Of a DNA stretch of 26,129 nt, positions 8,953 to 16,366 are shown one piece after another; position 1 is the stretch's first letter, and every line of letters starts with the position of its first letter. The DNA comes from a virus, in the IMG/VR virus record IMGVR_UViG_3300021139_000123, positions 1 to 26,129 of that record. One strand, 5' to 3'. The translations under genes and the position numbers were made by a program. Below the pieces are notes generated by a model that did not search any database, was not told where the DNA came from, and saw only the letters and a program-made list of their open reading frames with translations.

Positions 8953-9480
8953 TTACTCTCCTATTATTTTAACGTAGCGGATTTCATGCGGTGTGTATTT
9001 AAGCCGCTTCATAATGCTGCTGACACTGTACCCGTTATCGTTCTTAAAATCAATCTTAGGCATCAAGTCGATACGCGAAACGCCGAACTCACGAAGACCT
9101 TCTTCGCATAGGCTCAAGAGCTTGTAACCAACCCAGCCTTCACGCTCTAAAGGATGTACCCAGAACGCATCGCTGATTGCCGTTTTGCGGCGTGTGCAAT
9201 GTAATTCAGGAGTTACAAAAATAGATAGGTAGCCTATCAGCGCACCGTCACGGCGGGCGCTAAAAAATTTTATAACGCCTGCGCGTTCCATTGCAAAGTA
9301 CTGGTCGAAGTTAGGTTCAAAGTCTCCCCCGTCCCCGGTCTCTTCCCAGTTCTTTTTAAGAAGAGGAAGCGCCTCGTGAATTGCATCCGCGAAGCGCTCC
9401 CACTGATAGGTAACTTTAGCAGCGTGGGCCAATGGTCGCCGAAGTTTCTGCGGTGCCTGTACGCACAGCGTTGCTGTCAA
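8953..9480 (-). CDS. GNAT-family N-acetyltransferase
   Basis: A 175-aa frame (if the 9480 start is used) with the features of a GNAT fold: a helical N-terminal half (ALPLLKKNWEET), a beta-rich middle (FFSARRDGALIGYLSIFVTPELH), a DAFWVHPLEREGWVGYKLLSLCEEGL segment matching the acetyl-CoA pyrophosphate-binding loop and following helix, and the strand SRIDLMPKI. Phage proteins of this family are known in podoviral late operons, but their targets are generally unclear. The start is uncertain. The longest start is TTG at 9480, overlapping the preceding 61-aa gene by 65 bases, and a second in-frame TTG at 9432 gives a 159-aa protein with only a 17-base overlap. Neither has a strong ribosome site. 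Substrate unknown: a virion protein, a host protein or an antibiotic-like small molecule are all possible. Confidence 0.85.
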   Translation of the reverse strand: MTATLCVQAPQKLRRPLAHAAKVTYQWERFADAIHEALPLLKKNWEETGDGGDFEPNFDQYFAMERAGVIKFFSARRDGALIGYLSIFVTPELHCTRRKTAISDAFWVHPLEREGWVGYKLLSLCEEGLREFGVSRIDLMPKIDFKNDNGYSVSSIMKRLKYTPHEIRYVKIIGE

Positions 9481-9601
9481 CTGAAGGGCCCATCTTGAGC
9501 TGGGTTGATTTGTCGCTGCTCGAAGGCATGCGATTTTTCATTCCTGCCGACATGCTTGCCTGACCTGATTTACCTGCTTTGCTTGATTTGTCTTTTGCCA
9601 T
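9416..9601 (-). CDS. Small Ser/Lys-rich hypothetical protein (61 aa)
   Basis: A 61-aa protein starting MAKDKSSKAGKSG, rich in Ser, Lys, Thr and Gly and almost certainly disordered. It is preceded by a clear AGGAG site seven bases from the ATG, which is the main support that it is real. It lies between the second fibre-like gene and the GNAT gene, and its 3' end overlaps the GNAT frame. A small disordered basic protein here could be a minor virion component or a substrate of the neighbouring acetyltransferase (it carries several Lys residues near its N-terminus), but this is speculation. No family recognised. Confidence 0.7.
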   Translation of the reverse strand: MAKDKSSKAGKSGQASMSAGMKNRMPSSSDKSTQLKMGPSVDSNAVRTGTAETSATIGPRC

Positions 9602-9616
9602 TTTACTCTCCTATAT

Positions 9617-9630
9617 GCCCTGTATAGGGC
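9617..9630 (-). promoter_or_regulatory. Short intercistronic hairpin after the second fibre-like gene
   Basis: Arms GCCCT and AGGGC enclose a 4-base loop, two bases past the TAA of the fibre-like gene and just before the AGGAG site of the 61-aa gene. The 5-bp GC-rich stem has no following T tract, so it is not a convincing terminator. It may stabilise an mRNA end or modulate initiation. Confidence 0.35.
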
Positions 9631-9632
9631 GG

Positions 9633-10832
9633 TTAAAACGCAAGCACGTTGTCCGTCCATCCATACGCCCGTATATAACAAGTGCCATCCCCTGCTGTGT
9701 AATATACGTTCGCGCTTTCAAGTGTAAATGTTGCGGGGATGGCGCTATACGAACTTGTAACACCCCCTTGTCCGCCTACGCTCACATACGCGGGATTTGA
9801 AGCAGAAGTAAGTACTCCGTAAGTAGAATTTGGGTTTAACGCGCACCCGTTAATATTGGATTGCGACATAACAAAAGAAATTTGCGCCGCCGTTGGGGGA
9901 ATAAAAGGTAATGTAGCTATAGTTGTCGTAGCCGTCCCATTGCCTATTAAAGGCAAAGTGCTTGTGTTTGTTGAAGCGGTTACTACATAATTTGCCTTTG
10001 CCCCTTTTTGCAAAGTGCGTAAGAATACGCTGCTGGCGCTTGTCCGCACCGCGCCCCAACGGCACGCATAAACATACCCTGAAGGAAACGAGGGCGCAGT
10101 GGCCGACAAACTGAGAAGCCCCGCCGTATTAGCGCCATTGTCGATCAACCAAACATAATACCAAGTGCTTGCCGCCAATGACCCTGTATCAAGCCCATTC
10201 GCTCCGGTGGTAGCGGCGTTAATCACTACGGACACATTTGAGCGAGTAAACGCTAACCCGCTGCCAGCGTAGTTGGCAAGCTGAACAAAATTGGAAGCCA
10301 CGTCCACTTGAGTATTTGGGGTGGTTGCATCGTTGTTTATCTGCAACCCTGAAGCCATGCAAAACCCAGACGGGTTTGCCGCCAAAGGCGACCAAGCAGG
10401 AGATGCCCCACCATACCCTTCAAAAAGATTGAGAGATGTATTGTACCGGATCATACCCGCGTTGGGGGACGCGTTGCGCTGCGCGGTTGTGCCTGACGGA
10501 AGGTCAAGCTCTCCTGTACCCGTCATGAACAAGTCGTTGCCCACGGTTGTAATTCCCAACACGTTAAACGCCCCGCCTACAGCTAAAGACCCCGAGAGCG
10601 TGCCCGAAGTCGCAGAGAAGCCAATAAGCCCAGTCAGGTAAGTAATGTCTGAGTTGGAACCGTTATGCGCCGCTCCGGCATTCACTGCTGAAGAAATAGC
10701 GTTGAAGTTGGCGTTTACCTGAGTAGCATCGGCAATCGTGCCGTTTTGAAAAGTGTAAGGGTAGGACGCAAATATCTGCGCCTGCGCGGGCGTAACCAGA
10801 ACCGCAAAAAGGAGTGCAAGCCATTTCTTCAT
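9633..10832 (-). CDS. Tail-fibre-like protein with signal peptide (399 aa)
   Basis: The first 19 residues form a textbook Sec signal peptide: two Lys, a hydrophobic core (WLALLFAVLV), and an AQA-type cleavage site before QIFASYPY. The mature part opens with TFQNGTIADATQVNANFNAI, a motif frequent at the start of phage fibre-type proteins, then Gly/Ser/Thr/Asn-rich beta sequence (a LDLPSGTTAQRNASPNAGMIRYNT segment, about 105-130, of the kind seen in phage fibres and appendages) and a C-terminal beta-rich domain with a STWYYVWLIDNG segment near 210-221 and three Cys spread through the last half. Its ATG overlaps the stop of the tail-hub gene as ATGA, so it is translationally coupled to the hub. 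Likely a receptor-binding or adsorption appendage. Why a virion protein should be exported is not explained. Function moderately sure, export prediction strong. Confidence 0.82.
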   Translation of the reverse strand: MKKWLALLFAVLVTPAQAQIFASYPYTFQNGTIADATQVNANFNAISSAVNAGAAHNGSNSDITYLTGLIGFSATSGTLSGSLAVGGAFNVLGITTVGNDLFMTGTGELDLPSGTTAQRNASPNAGMIRYNTSLNLFEGYGGASPAWSPLAANPSGFCMASGLQINNDATTPNTQVDVASNFVQLANYAGSGLAFTRSNVSVVINAATTGANGLDTGSLAASTWYYVWLIDNGANTAGLLSLSATAPSFPSGYVYACRWGAVRTSASSVFLRTLQKGAKANYVVTASTNTSTLPLIGNGTATTTIATLPFIPPTAAQISFVMSQSNINGCALNPNSTYGVLTSASNPAYVSVGGQGGVTSSYSAIPATFTLESANVYYTAGDGTCYIRAYGWTDNVLAF

Positions 10833-13009
10833 AGTGTCGCCTGTGTGTAATCGAGGATTTGACGCCTCAAGAAAATGTCACCGATCTGGAACCCCTGAGC
10901 ACAAGGGCCAGACACATATACAGCAATTCGTCTATAAACAACAGGGGCTGTAAACGCCGCACGTCGAGGGCGTAAAGAGTTGGAAGCCCCGCGCCATACG
11001 GTAGGAGACCCCCATGTCATCGCGCCCCACTTGGAAGGTGCGCCTGTAACTTGATAGGATACAGAATTATAAACTGAGCCATCCTGATCTATGAGCGCCA
11101 TGTTGATCTGCGCTTGCCCTGTAACCAGCGCCATGTTTACCGTAAGATCAGCAACGTTCATCATTGAAAGAGCGCCGGGGTCGGCCATCATTGCTGTCTG
11201 AAAAACAAACTGCATTTGAGCGCCGTTCTCAATCGAACTTGTTGTCGGGTTGGGCACAACCGCGCTTGCAAAAAGTTGCGCCGGAACTGCGCGAGGTACA
11301 ATAATGAACTCGTTATTGTAAGCGGTTATGGCTTGCGCCGGAAACGTATGTGGGCCAGACCAAAGATTGCGCGAAATGTCGTACCAGTATTCTTGATACG
11401 GCGTACCGACCACATCGGACGGTTGCACGTTTACGCGCATGACGTTGGCGTTACAAGAAGAAGCCACACGGCTTGGGTATAAGTTATTCAGGAACGGGTA
11501 CACAACCCCTTCACCCGCAACCCCAATCGGGTCAGAAATGCGGGCAAAGAAATCTACCACACGGTATCCGTCAGGGGCAAGGAAAGCCACGCCGCGAGGC
11601 GTATCCACGATTGACCAAGGAGACAACGTGCCCGTAGCCGCGTTGAGCGTGTTTACAGATAGTGTTGAACCTATATAGTCCCCAGTGATCTGGTAAATGT
11701 TGTTGGTGCTTTTGAACACAAGCAAGGACTGGATCACGCCGCCGTTTTGGTTGTTTAAAGGCAAGCCATGCGCCGCCGTTAATTTTAAGCTGTCGCCAAA
11801 TGTCAGTGCTTGGTTTGCGTTGCTGCAATTCAAAAAGAGCACATCGGTAAACACAACGGATGGTTGACCGACAGTTGGGTTGACCCCAAAATATGCCCGC
11901 TGTGCAAACTGAGACACCCATGAAGGCGGTGAAGTAAACGTAATAAGCCCGTAATAGGTCAGCGCTATTGCCGCACTAAACCCTGAACCCGTACCACCGA
12001 TGTTTGCTGCAGCGGTCGTTACCACGTCTGTCGTGTTGTACCCAGACCCGCTGTTAAGAATGACGATAGATGAGACCGCTCCTAATGCTACGGTGACATA
12101 TCCTGTCATCCCCGTGCCCGCAGAGATCGTGGCAACCTTGATAGAGAAGCCCGCGCCTGTACCACCCAGATTGGTGTTTGACGCCGAAAGCGTATCGTTT
12201 ACGGCGTAACCTACGCCGCCGCGAGTTATGGTCACAACCGTAACCGCGCCGCCCGCAACCTGCACCGTAGCTTGCGCTCCAGACCCTGAACCGCCCGTAA
12301 GCGGCACATTGTAATAGAACCCCGCTATATATCCAGAACCGCCGACAAGTGTGCCCAGCGTCAACGCTGAGGCGCAAGTGAACGTAACTAGAGGGTAAGT
12401 TCCGTTGGTGTAGCCGGAGCCGCCTGTGATCGTCCCCAGCGATTGTACAGCTCCCGGAGCTGCAAGATTGCCCGCGTTCCAAAAGATGTTGTTAGGATTG
12501 GATACATTGAACCAACCAATGTAGTTTGACCCCGTAAAGCCCGGATGGGTTACAATCACGTTTACGCCTACGGTGTCGATTGTTGGCGGCGCCCAATCCC
12601 CTGAACTTGCCTGAGTGGCAGGTAAGTTAGAAGAAGTGATGTTGTTCACAAGAACAAACGTGTTTGTTAAAAGATTGAATATGAACGGCTCATCGTACCC
12701 TGAATAAGTGATGCTGTTACGCATACCATAAAGCAAGTTACCGATAGCTTTGATGACGACAATAGGTCCTGCACCGCCTGAAAGCGAATTGAAGTCTGTG
12801 TTAAAATCAGCGTTAAAATCCGCAGGGAGAATAGGTCCCGCAGTTAAAGGCGTGGCCGCAGGACGGCAAGCCCACAAGTTCTTTGTGGTCGGATCAGGAA
12901 TAAGGTTTTGAAGGATCGCCATGCCGCCGGGCGCGGTGTTGGTCTCATCAAGACTGTCACACAGGCCAGAAGGGGAGAAGCGAACAACGTCCGAGTTTAT
13001 CGTAGCCAT
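10829..13009 (-). CDS. Tail hub / DNA-stabilisation-type protein with GSGY-repeat insertion (726 aa)
   Basis: A 726-aa protein immediately after the adaptor gene. Residues 1-180 and 355-726 look like the hub or packaged-DNA-stabilisation proteins of short-tailed phages (P22 gp10 position): N-terminal PGGMAILQNLIPD, a central QSLLVFKSTNNIYQITGDY segment, and a C-terminal RRIAVYVSGPCAQGFQIGDIFLRRQ. Between about 190 and 350 sits a Gly/Thr/Val-rich stretch with GSGY or GVGY at about 197-200, 224-227, 265-268 and 321-324, and GGTGxGFS after some of them. This is a beta-repeat module known from many phage tail proteins and probably exposed at the surface. A small FNADFNTDFN duplication occurs near residue 65. 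Start chosen at the ATG preceded by GGTG. The identity as tail hub is from order and general look, not from a diagnostic motif. Confidence 0.82.
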   Translation of the reverse strand: MATINSDVVRFSPSGLCDSLDETNTAPGGMAILQNLIPDPTTKNLWACRPAATPLTAGPILPADFNADFNTDFNSLSGGAGPIVVIKAIGNLLYGMRNSITYSGYDEPFIFNLLTNTFVLVNNITSSNLPATQASSGDWAPPTIDTVGVNVIVTHPGFTGSNYIGWFNVSNPNNIFWNAGNLAAPGAVQSLGTITGGSGYTNGTYPLVTFTCASALTLGTLVGGSGYIAGFYYNVPLTGGSGSGAQATVQVAGGAVTVVTITRGGVGYAVNDTLSASNTNLGGTGAGFSIKVATISAGTGMTGYVTVALGAVSSIVILNSGSGYNTTDVVTTAAANIGGTGSGFSAAIALTYYGLITFTSPPSWVSQFAQRAYFGVNPTVGQPSVVFTDVLFLNCSNANQALTFGDSLKLTAAHGLPLNNQNGGVIQSLLVFKSTNNIYQITGDYIGSTLSVNTLNAATGTLSPWSIVDTPRGVAFLAPDGYRVVDFFARISDPIGVAGEGVVYPFLNNLYPSRVASSCNANVMRVNVQPSDVVGTPYQEYWYDISRNLWSGPHTFPAQAITAYNNEFIIVPRAVPAQLFASAVVPNPTTSSIENGAQMQFVFQTAMMADPGALSMMNVADLTVNMALVTGQAQINMALIDQDGSVYNSVSYQVTGAPSKWGAMTWGSPTVWRGASNSLRPRRAAFTAPVVYRRIAVYVSGPCAQGFQIGDIFLRRQILDYTQATL

Positions 13010-13012
13010 TCA

Positions 13013-13723
13013 TCACCACCCTAAAGTCTTGGTGTTAGGCTGGCGATCAAAGCGGGAACCAAAGCGACGGCGATCAAGGTGCACGGTCTTAGCACGCCCG
13101 TCATCGTCTTTCTGAAGCTCAAGGTAGCGATGCAGGATGCCTTGAGCACCGTCTGGACCATTGCCCAAAAACGCTTGCTGGCGGCTGTCTCCCGCAATCT
13201 TCATAAGCTCGCCCGCAAGCCGCGTAATCAAATAGGTCTGGTTAGGGAACCAAGGGATAGACGTAGATGTCTCTGGCGTGGTGATGTCCGAGGGCTGCGA
13301 ATAATAACGGATAGTTGTGTTGTAGGCGCCGCCCGACGGAGGCCACACATACATAAGCATGTTGCCGACCCCGCCTGATACATCGGTGGCAAACTGTGCT
13401 GGATAATTAGAGATGCCCGCTTGCTGAACAAGGGCGTCGTATTCAGAGAGGTCGATACTTACCATAACGTAAGGAACGCCATCGACAAGGTAGAACACCT
13501 CATCCATTGCCATACGCAAATAATCTGAGGGCAGGTTGTAGGGGCCAGAACCTGTGGTCGTATTTAAGTTGACGGTGGCGCTTTTACGCGCCACCTCAAG
13601 GTCGTAGGTCTCTGCAAGATCGGCGAGGATCATGTTGAGCATTTGCCCCGCCTGCGATGTATAGCCGGGAACCTTAGCTATCTGTGTCGCCAGAGCGACG
13701 ATTTGTTGTGCTTGAAGTGCCAT
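13013..13723 (-). CDS. Head-to-tail adaptor protein (gp4/gatekeeper-like)
   Basis: A 236-aa protein starting MALQAQQIVALATQIA with AGAGG upstream. The layout is typical of short-tail adaptors that bind under the portal: a helical N-terminus with QMLNMILADLAETYDLE (about 28-44), beta strands (ATVNLNTTTGSGPYNLPSDYLRM, about 49-71), a middle section on a DGVPYVMVSIDLSEYDAL theme, and a helical C-terminus (TYLITRLAGELMKIAGDSRQQAFL) ending in an Arg-rich tail. Position between coat-associated genes and the hub fits the P22 gp4 or T7 gp11 role of attaching the tail after packaging. It overlaps the end of the coiled-coil gene by 50 bases in another frame. Confidence 0.82.
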   Translation of the reverse strand: MALQAQQIVALATQIAKVPGYTSQAGQMLNMILADLAETYDLEVARKSATVNLNTTTGSGPYNLPSDYLRMAMDEVFYLVDGVPYVMVSIDLSEYDALVQQAGISNYPAQFATDVSGGVGNMLMYVWPPSGGAYNTTIRYYSQPSDITTPETSTSIPWFPNQTYLITRLAGELMKIAGDSRQQAFLGNGPDGAQGILHRYLELQKDDDGRAKTVHLDRRRFGSRFDRQPNTKTLGW

Positions 13724-14150
13724 TTACTTTCGCCTCTTGCAGAACGATTTCGCGCTCGATCTTGTGAATTTCTTCCTTAAACCGTTTTACACTGACCAAT
13801 GCGTTGGAACGTTCGGCTTCGTGCTTGGCAAAATCTGCCTTGCTTTTAGCCTGACCACGGGAAGACTGAGAACCTGTTTCAATCTTGAACTGATTGTCAA
13901 GGCGAACCATGTCTTCTTCCAAGCGCTTTAAAGTTACCTCGTGATGTTCAAGGTCTTTGTGCAGCTTGACCAACTCATGCTTGGCTTCCTGACGCCCTGC
14001 CACCTGCTCCAGCTTATCGGAAAGCTTATTGATGTCCGATACTGCGGTGTCCTGTGGGACAAAGGTCTGGAAAACCATTGAACGTTTTTCGTCCACCTGC
14101 ACGGAATAAGAAATCCCAATCGCGGCGGCTGTTACCTGTTCCTCTTTCAT
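13674..14150 (-). CDS. Coiled-coil hypothetical protein (158 aa)
   Basis: A 158-aa protein with a strong AGGAG site 12 bases after the previous stop. Residues about 38-140 are dense in Glu, Lys, Leu and Val with heptad-like spacing (LSDKLEQVAGRQE, LHKDLEHHEVTLKRLEEDM, VKRFKEEIHKIEREIVLQEAKV), indicating two or three coiled-coil helices. The N-terminal 35 residues are mixed beta (ISYSVQVDEKRSMVFQTFVP), and the C-terminus is a Ser/Thr/Asn/Arg tail. No family recognised. Placed between coat-region genes and the adaptor, it may be an assembly factor or minor head protein. The 50-base overlap with the adaptor gene is long for this compact operon, but both frames have good ribosome sites. Confidence 0.75.
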   Translation of the reverse strand: MKEEQVTAAAIGISYSVQVDEKRSMVFQTFVPQDTAVSDINKLSDKLEQVAGRQEAKHELVKLHKDLEHHEVTLKRLEEDMVRLDNQFKIETGSQSSRGQAKSKADFAKHEAERSNALVSVKRFKEEIHKIEREIVLQEAKVNGTSSTTNRRSGDTDS

Positions 14151-14162
14151 GCTGTGCTCCTC

Positions 14163-14609
14163 TTACCGGGCAAAGTGCCCGGAATAAGGAATAGCAGTAT
14201 TTGGAGAAATTGCAACATTGCGTGGGCGGCGATACTCGTTTGCGTTTGCCCCGCCTACAGCCTTTTCATGCTTCCATGAGTTCTGCACAATCTCTTGCAT
14301 AGATGCGAGCTGACGACGGGTAAACTTATAAGTTTCGCCTTGGATGTACTGCACCCCGTCCACCCGAATTTCGCTCGCATATCCCGGCAAATCAATGGTG
14401 TATTCTACCAGCTCTTCGTTCGGATCAATGCGGGAATTTTCTTCGCGGATCATCGCCTCAAGAGCTGCCTTGCGTGCGGCTTTCTTGGCGTCTTCTCCGA
14501 CCTTTGCCTTTGCTTCATTACGAAGCGCTGTGACTTCAGCATCGGACAAAAGCTCGATGCCGGGCGCACGGGGGCGGGAAGGTTTTTTAACGGACGGGGT
14601 ATCAGACAT
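14163..14609 (-). CDS. Hypothetical head-region protein (148 aa)
   Basis: A 148-aa protein with AGGAG upstream. It begins with a Pro/Lys/Arg-rich stretch (VKKPSRPRAPGIELL), then a charged helix (SDAEVTALRNEAKAKVGEDAKKAARKAALEAMIREEN), then a beta section (ELVEYTIDLPGYASEIRVDGVQYIQGETYKF), and a helical RRQLASMQEIVQNSWKHEKAV with an Asn/Arg-rich tail. The beta part with IRVDGVQYIQGETYKFT looks like small phage head proteins encoded after the coat gene. No catalytic motif. The role is inferred from position only. Confidence 0.78.
   Translation of the reverse strand: MSDTPSVKKPSRPRAPGIELLSDAEVTALRNEAKAKVGEDAKKAARKAALEAMIREENSRIDPNEELVEYTIDLPGYASEIRVDGVQYIQGETYKFTRRQLASMQEIVQNSWKHEKAVGGANANEYRRPRNVAISPNTAIPYSGHFAR
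14166..14182 (-). promoter_or_regulatory. 7-bp-stem hairpin over the stop of the 148-aa gene
   Basis: Perfect 7-bp arms CCGGGCA and TGCCCGG with a 3-base loop encode the last codons before the TAA of the 148-aa gene, a few bases before the ribosome site of the coiled-coil gene. No T tract follows, so a terminator is unlikely. It could protect the upstream mRNA or adjust translation of the next gene. Confidence 0.45.
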
Positions 14610-14621
14610 TTAGTTTGCTCC

Positions 14622-14921
14622 TCAGGTGTGTGTCCACGGCCCATTGGCAATGGAATTGGCGGAGACAAGGATTGGCCAACCTTGGCTATCCACTCCGACA
14701 AAATCTCCCGGAAGAACCTGCAACACGCCCCTGTTTGGGATAATGAGCAAGCCGTTCGCGCTGAACGCGCCGGGGAAAATAGGTAAGCCATTTACGGCGT
14801 CGTTCTTAATGCCCTGTGCAACAGTAGCAAGATCAGCAGGAAGAATACCTGCGCCGCTATTTGCCCAAGACACTGAGGTAAGAGTTGTTGTGGCGTTTGT
14901 GCCAAGTGTGCGGGTTGCCAT
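14622..14921 (-). CDS. Small probable virion protein after the coat gene (99 aa)
   Basis: A 99-aa protein with a GGAGA site, the first gene after the coat protein and its hairpin. The sequence is Gly, Ala, Asn and Val-rich with few charges (LPIFPGAFSANGLLIIPNRGVLQVLPGDFVGVD), compatible with an all-beta decoration or head-stabilising protein. Small proteins directly after the major capsid gene often have this role. No specific family recognised. It shares only a general style (short beta strands, Asn/Gly turns, IIPN/VIPN segment) with the 95-aa protein near the portal. Confidence 0.75.
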   Translation of the reverse strand: MATRTLGTNATTTLTSVSWANSGAGILPADLATVAQGIKNDAVNGLPIFPGAFSANGLLIIPNRGVLQVLPGDFVGVDSQGWPILVSANSIANGPWTHT

Positions 14922-14947
14922 TCAATAGTCTCCACATGTGAGAAGGA

Positions 14948-14967
14948 AGCGGCCCTTCGGGGCCGCT
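14948..14967 (-). terminator. Strong hairpin after the coat gene, possible terminator or attenuator
   Basis: Perfect 8-bp arms AGCGGCCC and GGGCCGCT with a 4-base loop follow the tandem TAATAG stops of the coat gene by a few bases. On the minus strand the hairpin is followed by TTCCTTCTCAC, only a weak pyrimidine tract, so termination would be partial at best. A partial terminator or mRNA-stabilising hairpin here would let coat protein be made in excess over downstream genes, a common phage need. No promoter immediately downstream is obvious, which argues against full termination. Confidence 0.55.
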
Positions 14968-14972
14968 AACTA

Positions 14973-16334
14973 TTAGCCGAAGGTGGAGTTGAAGGCTGAA
15001 GCACTTTCGATACGCATCGCAAACTGATTGTTCTTGATGAGTGTACCGTAGAACACTTTCCAACCGACCACACGGAGCTGGTTCAATGGATCGGACTTAT
15101 CCGCACCAGCAAGCCAAGTGATCTTGATGTCGTCGAGAACAACCTGACCGTATGCACCGCGGCCGAACACATAGGTTGGGTAAACGGTAACACCTGCTGC
15201 CGGAGCGGCTGGCGGGGTCTGGGCAGTACCAGTACCTGTCAAGATAACAGTCTGACCGCCGGACATCTGGACAGCCTGACCAGTCAACGGACCGGAGGTT
15301 GGGCCAGCAACGGAGGTGGCAAGGTTGGCAGGTGAGGTGGTTGTACCGATGTAGGCATTGAAGGTAAAGCCCGCCAGAGTAGGCAGAACAACCGAGATTG
15401 AGCCGGTAGCACCCGTGACGGATACTGCGCCAGATACAGCGTAGATACGGCTTTCATATTGGTTCTGGGTATCAGAAGCAGTGATGATAACGTAGTAGCT
15501 GTTGGTTGCAAGCGAGCCTGCTGTACCTGCGGTGTAAGCTGTACCGACAGCACCGAGGTTGGCAACACCAGTCCACGAAGGAACCATGTTGGTTGAGCAG
15601 AAACGGATACCGTGCCACTGACCAACTTCGTAGTTGTACAGCTTGTTCACGTCGGAGTAAGACGAGGCCAGAACAAAGGTTGAGTTCTGGGTAAGATCGC
15701 CTTCAACGAACGGATGCACGATAGCCACATAGTGAGGCATACCGCGTGGGTTATTCGAGGCGCGTGCGCCACCAGCATCAGCTTCAAGCTTGGTGTTGGT
15801 CATCTCGTCGCCCATGTAGCGCGGTGCGCCAAGGGTAACAAGCTGCGAGTACGAGCGGTTGATTTCGTAGGTGTTGAGAACGTCACCAGCAACCAGTGAG
15901 CCACGTGCACCGCGAGAGTTTACATAGTTGACCTGTGTGAAACCAGCGAGGGTGTTGAACGTGTTGCGCTCAAGAGTTTCAGCCGTCTGAAGCGCTACGA
16001 GCTTCTTGGCTTCGTTCATGATCGGATGCTTGATGGTCAATTCAGCAACGTCGGTGACGGTGATGCGATCACCCCACTGTTGTAGTGTGACAGTGACCTG
16101 ACCAATGGTCATGGTCTCGCCAACTGGAGGGACGCCTTCCGAAAGAGGCTGGAAGGGCAGTGCAACGCGGTTATAACGGGTTGCGGTAAAGGTTGTACCG
16201 CGACCCTGTGGCAAGCGCTCTGGATCACCAAATTGGTAAGCCACAAGCTGACGCCGTGCCAAAGGAAGAGTTTCCTTGGCAATAAAGGCTTCAATATCGG
16301 CTGTAAACTGGCCGGAGCTATTCGTAGTCGCCAT
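14973..16334 (-). CDS. Major capsid protein, N4-gp56/P22-coat-like, with inserted domain
   Basis: A 453-aa protein preceded by AAAGGA. Its first 255 residues show the pattern of N4-gp56-type coat proteins: N-terminal LPLARRQLVAYQFGDPERLP (about 23-42), GTTFTATRYNRVALPFQPLSEGVPP (about 46-70), the strand pair TIGQVTVTLQQWGDRITVTD (about 76-95), helix IMNEAKKLVALQTAETLERN (about 105-124), and the HYVAIVHPFVEGDL segment (about 201-214). The usual closing segment YPTYVFGRGAYGQVVLDDI...VGWKVFYGTLIKNNQFAMRIES is at about 385-445. Between about 257 and 382 lies extra Gly/Thr/Ser/Val-rich sequence resembling an Ig-like or fibronectin-like domain. The scaffold gene directly upstream supports the assignment. 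The protein forms the icosahedral shell; the insertion is probably surface-exposed. Confidence 0.93.
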   Translation of the reverse strand: MATTNSSGQFTADIEAFIAKETLPLARRQLVAYQFGDPERLPQGRGTTFTATRYNRVALPFQPLSEGVPPVGETMTIGQVTVTLQQWGDRITVTDVAELTIKHPIMNEAKKLVALQTAETLERNTFNTLAGFTQVNYVNSRGARGSLVAGDVLNTYEINRSYSQLVTLGAPRYMGDEMTNTKLEADAGGARASNNPRGMPHYVAIVHPFVEGDLTQNSTFVLASSYSDVNKLYNYEVGQWHGIRFCSTNMVPSWTGVANLGAVGTAYTAGTAGSLATNSYYVIITASDTQNQYESRIYAVSGAVSVTGATGSISVVLPTLAGFTFNAYIGTTTSPANLATSVAGPTSGPLTGQAVQMSGGQTVILTGTGTAQTPPAAPAAGVTVYPTYVFGRGAYGQVVLDDIKITWLAGADKSDPLNQLRVVGWKVFYGTLIKNNQFAMRIESASAFNSTFG

Positions 16335-16366
16335 CTCTATGTCCTTTCAAAATGACGACCCATCAT

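Noticed and set aside
12000-12480. Apparent short DNA repeats suggestive of a CRISPR-like array
   Set aside because: They are codon-level echoes of the GSGY protein repeats in the tail hub; unit lengths and spacing are irregular.
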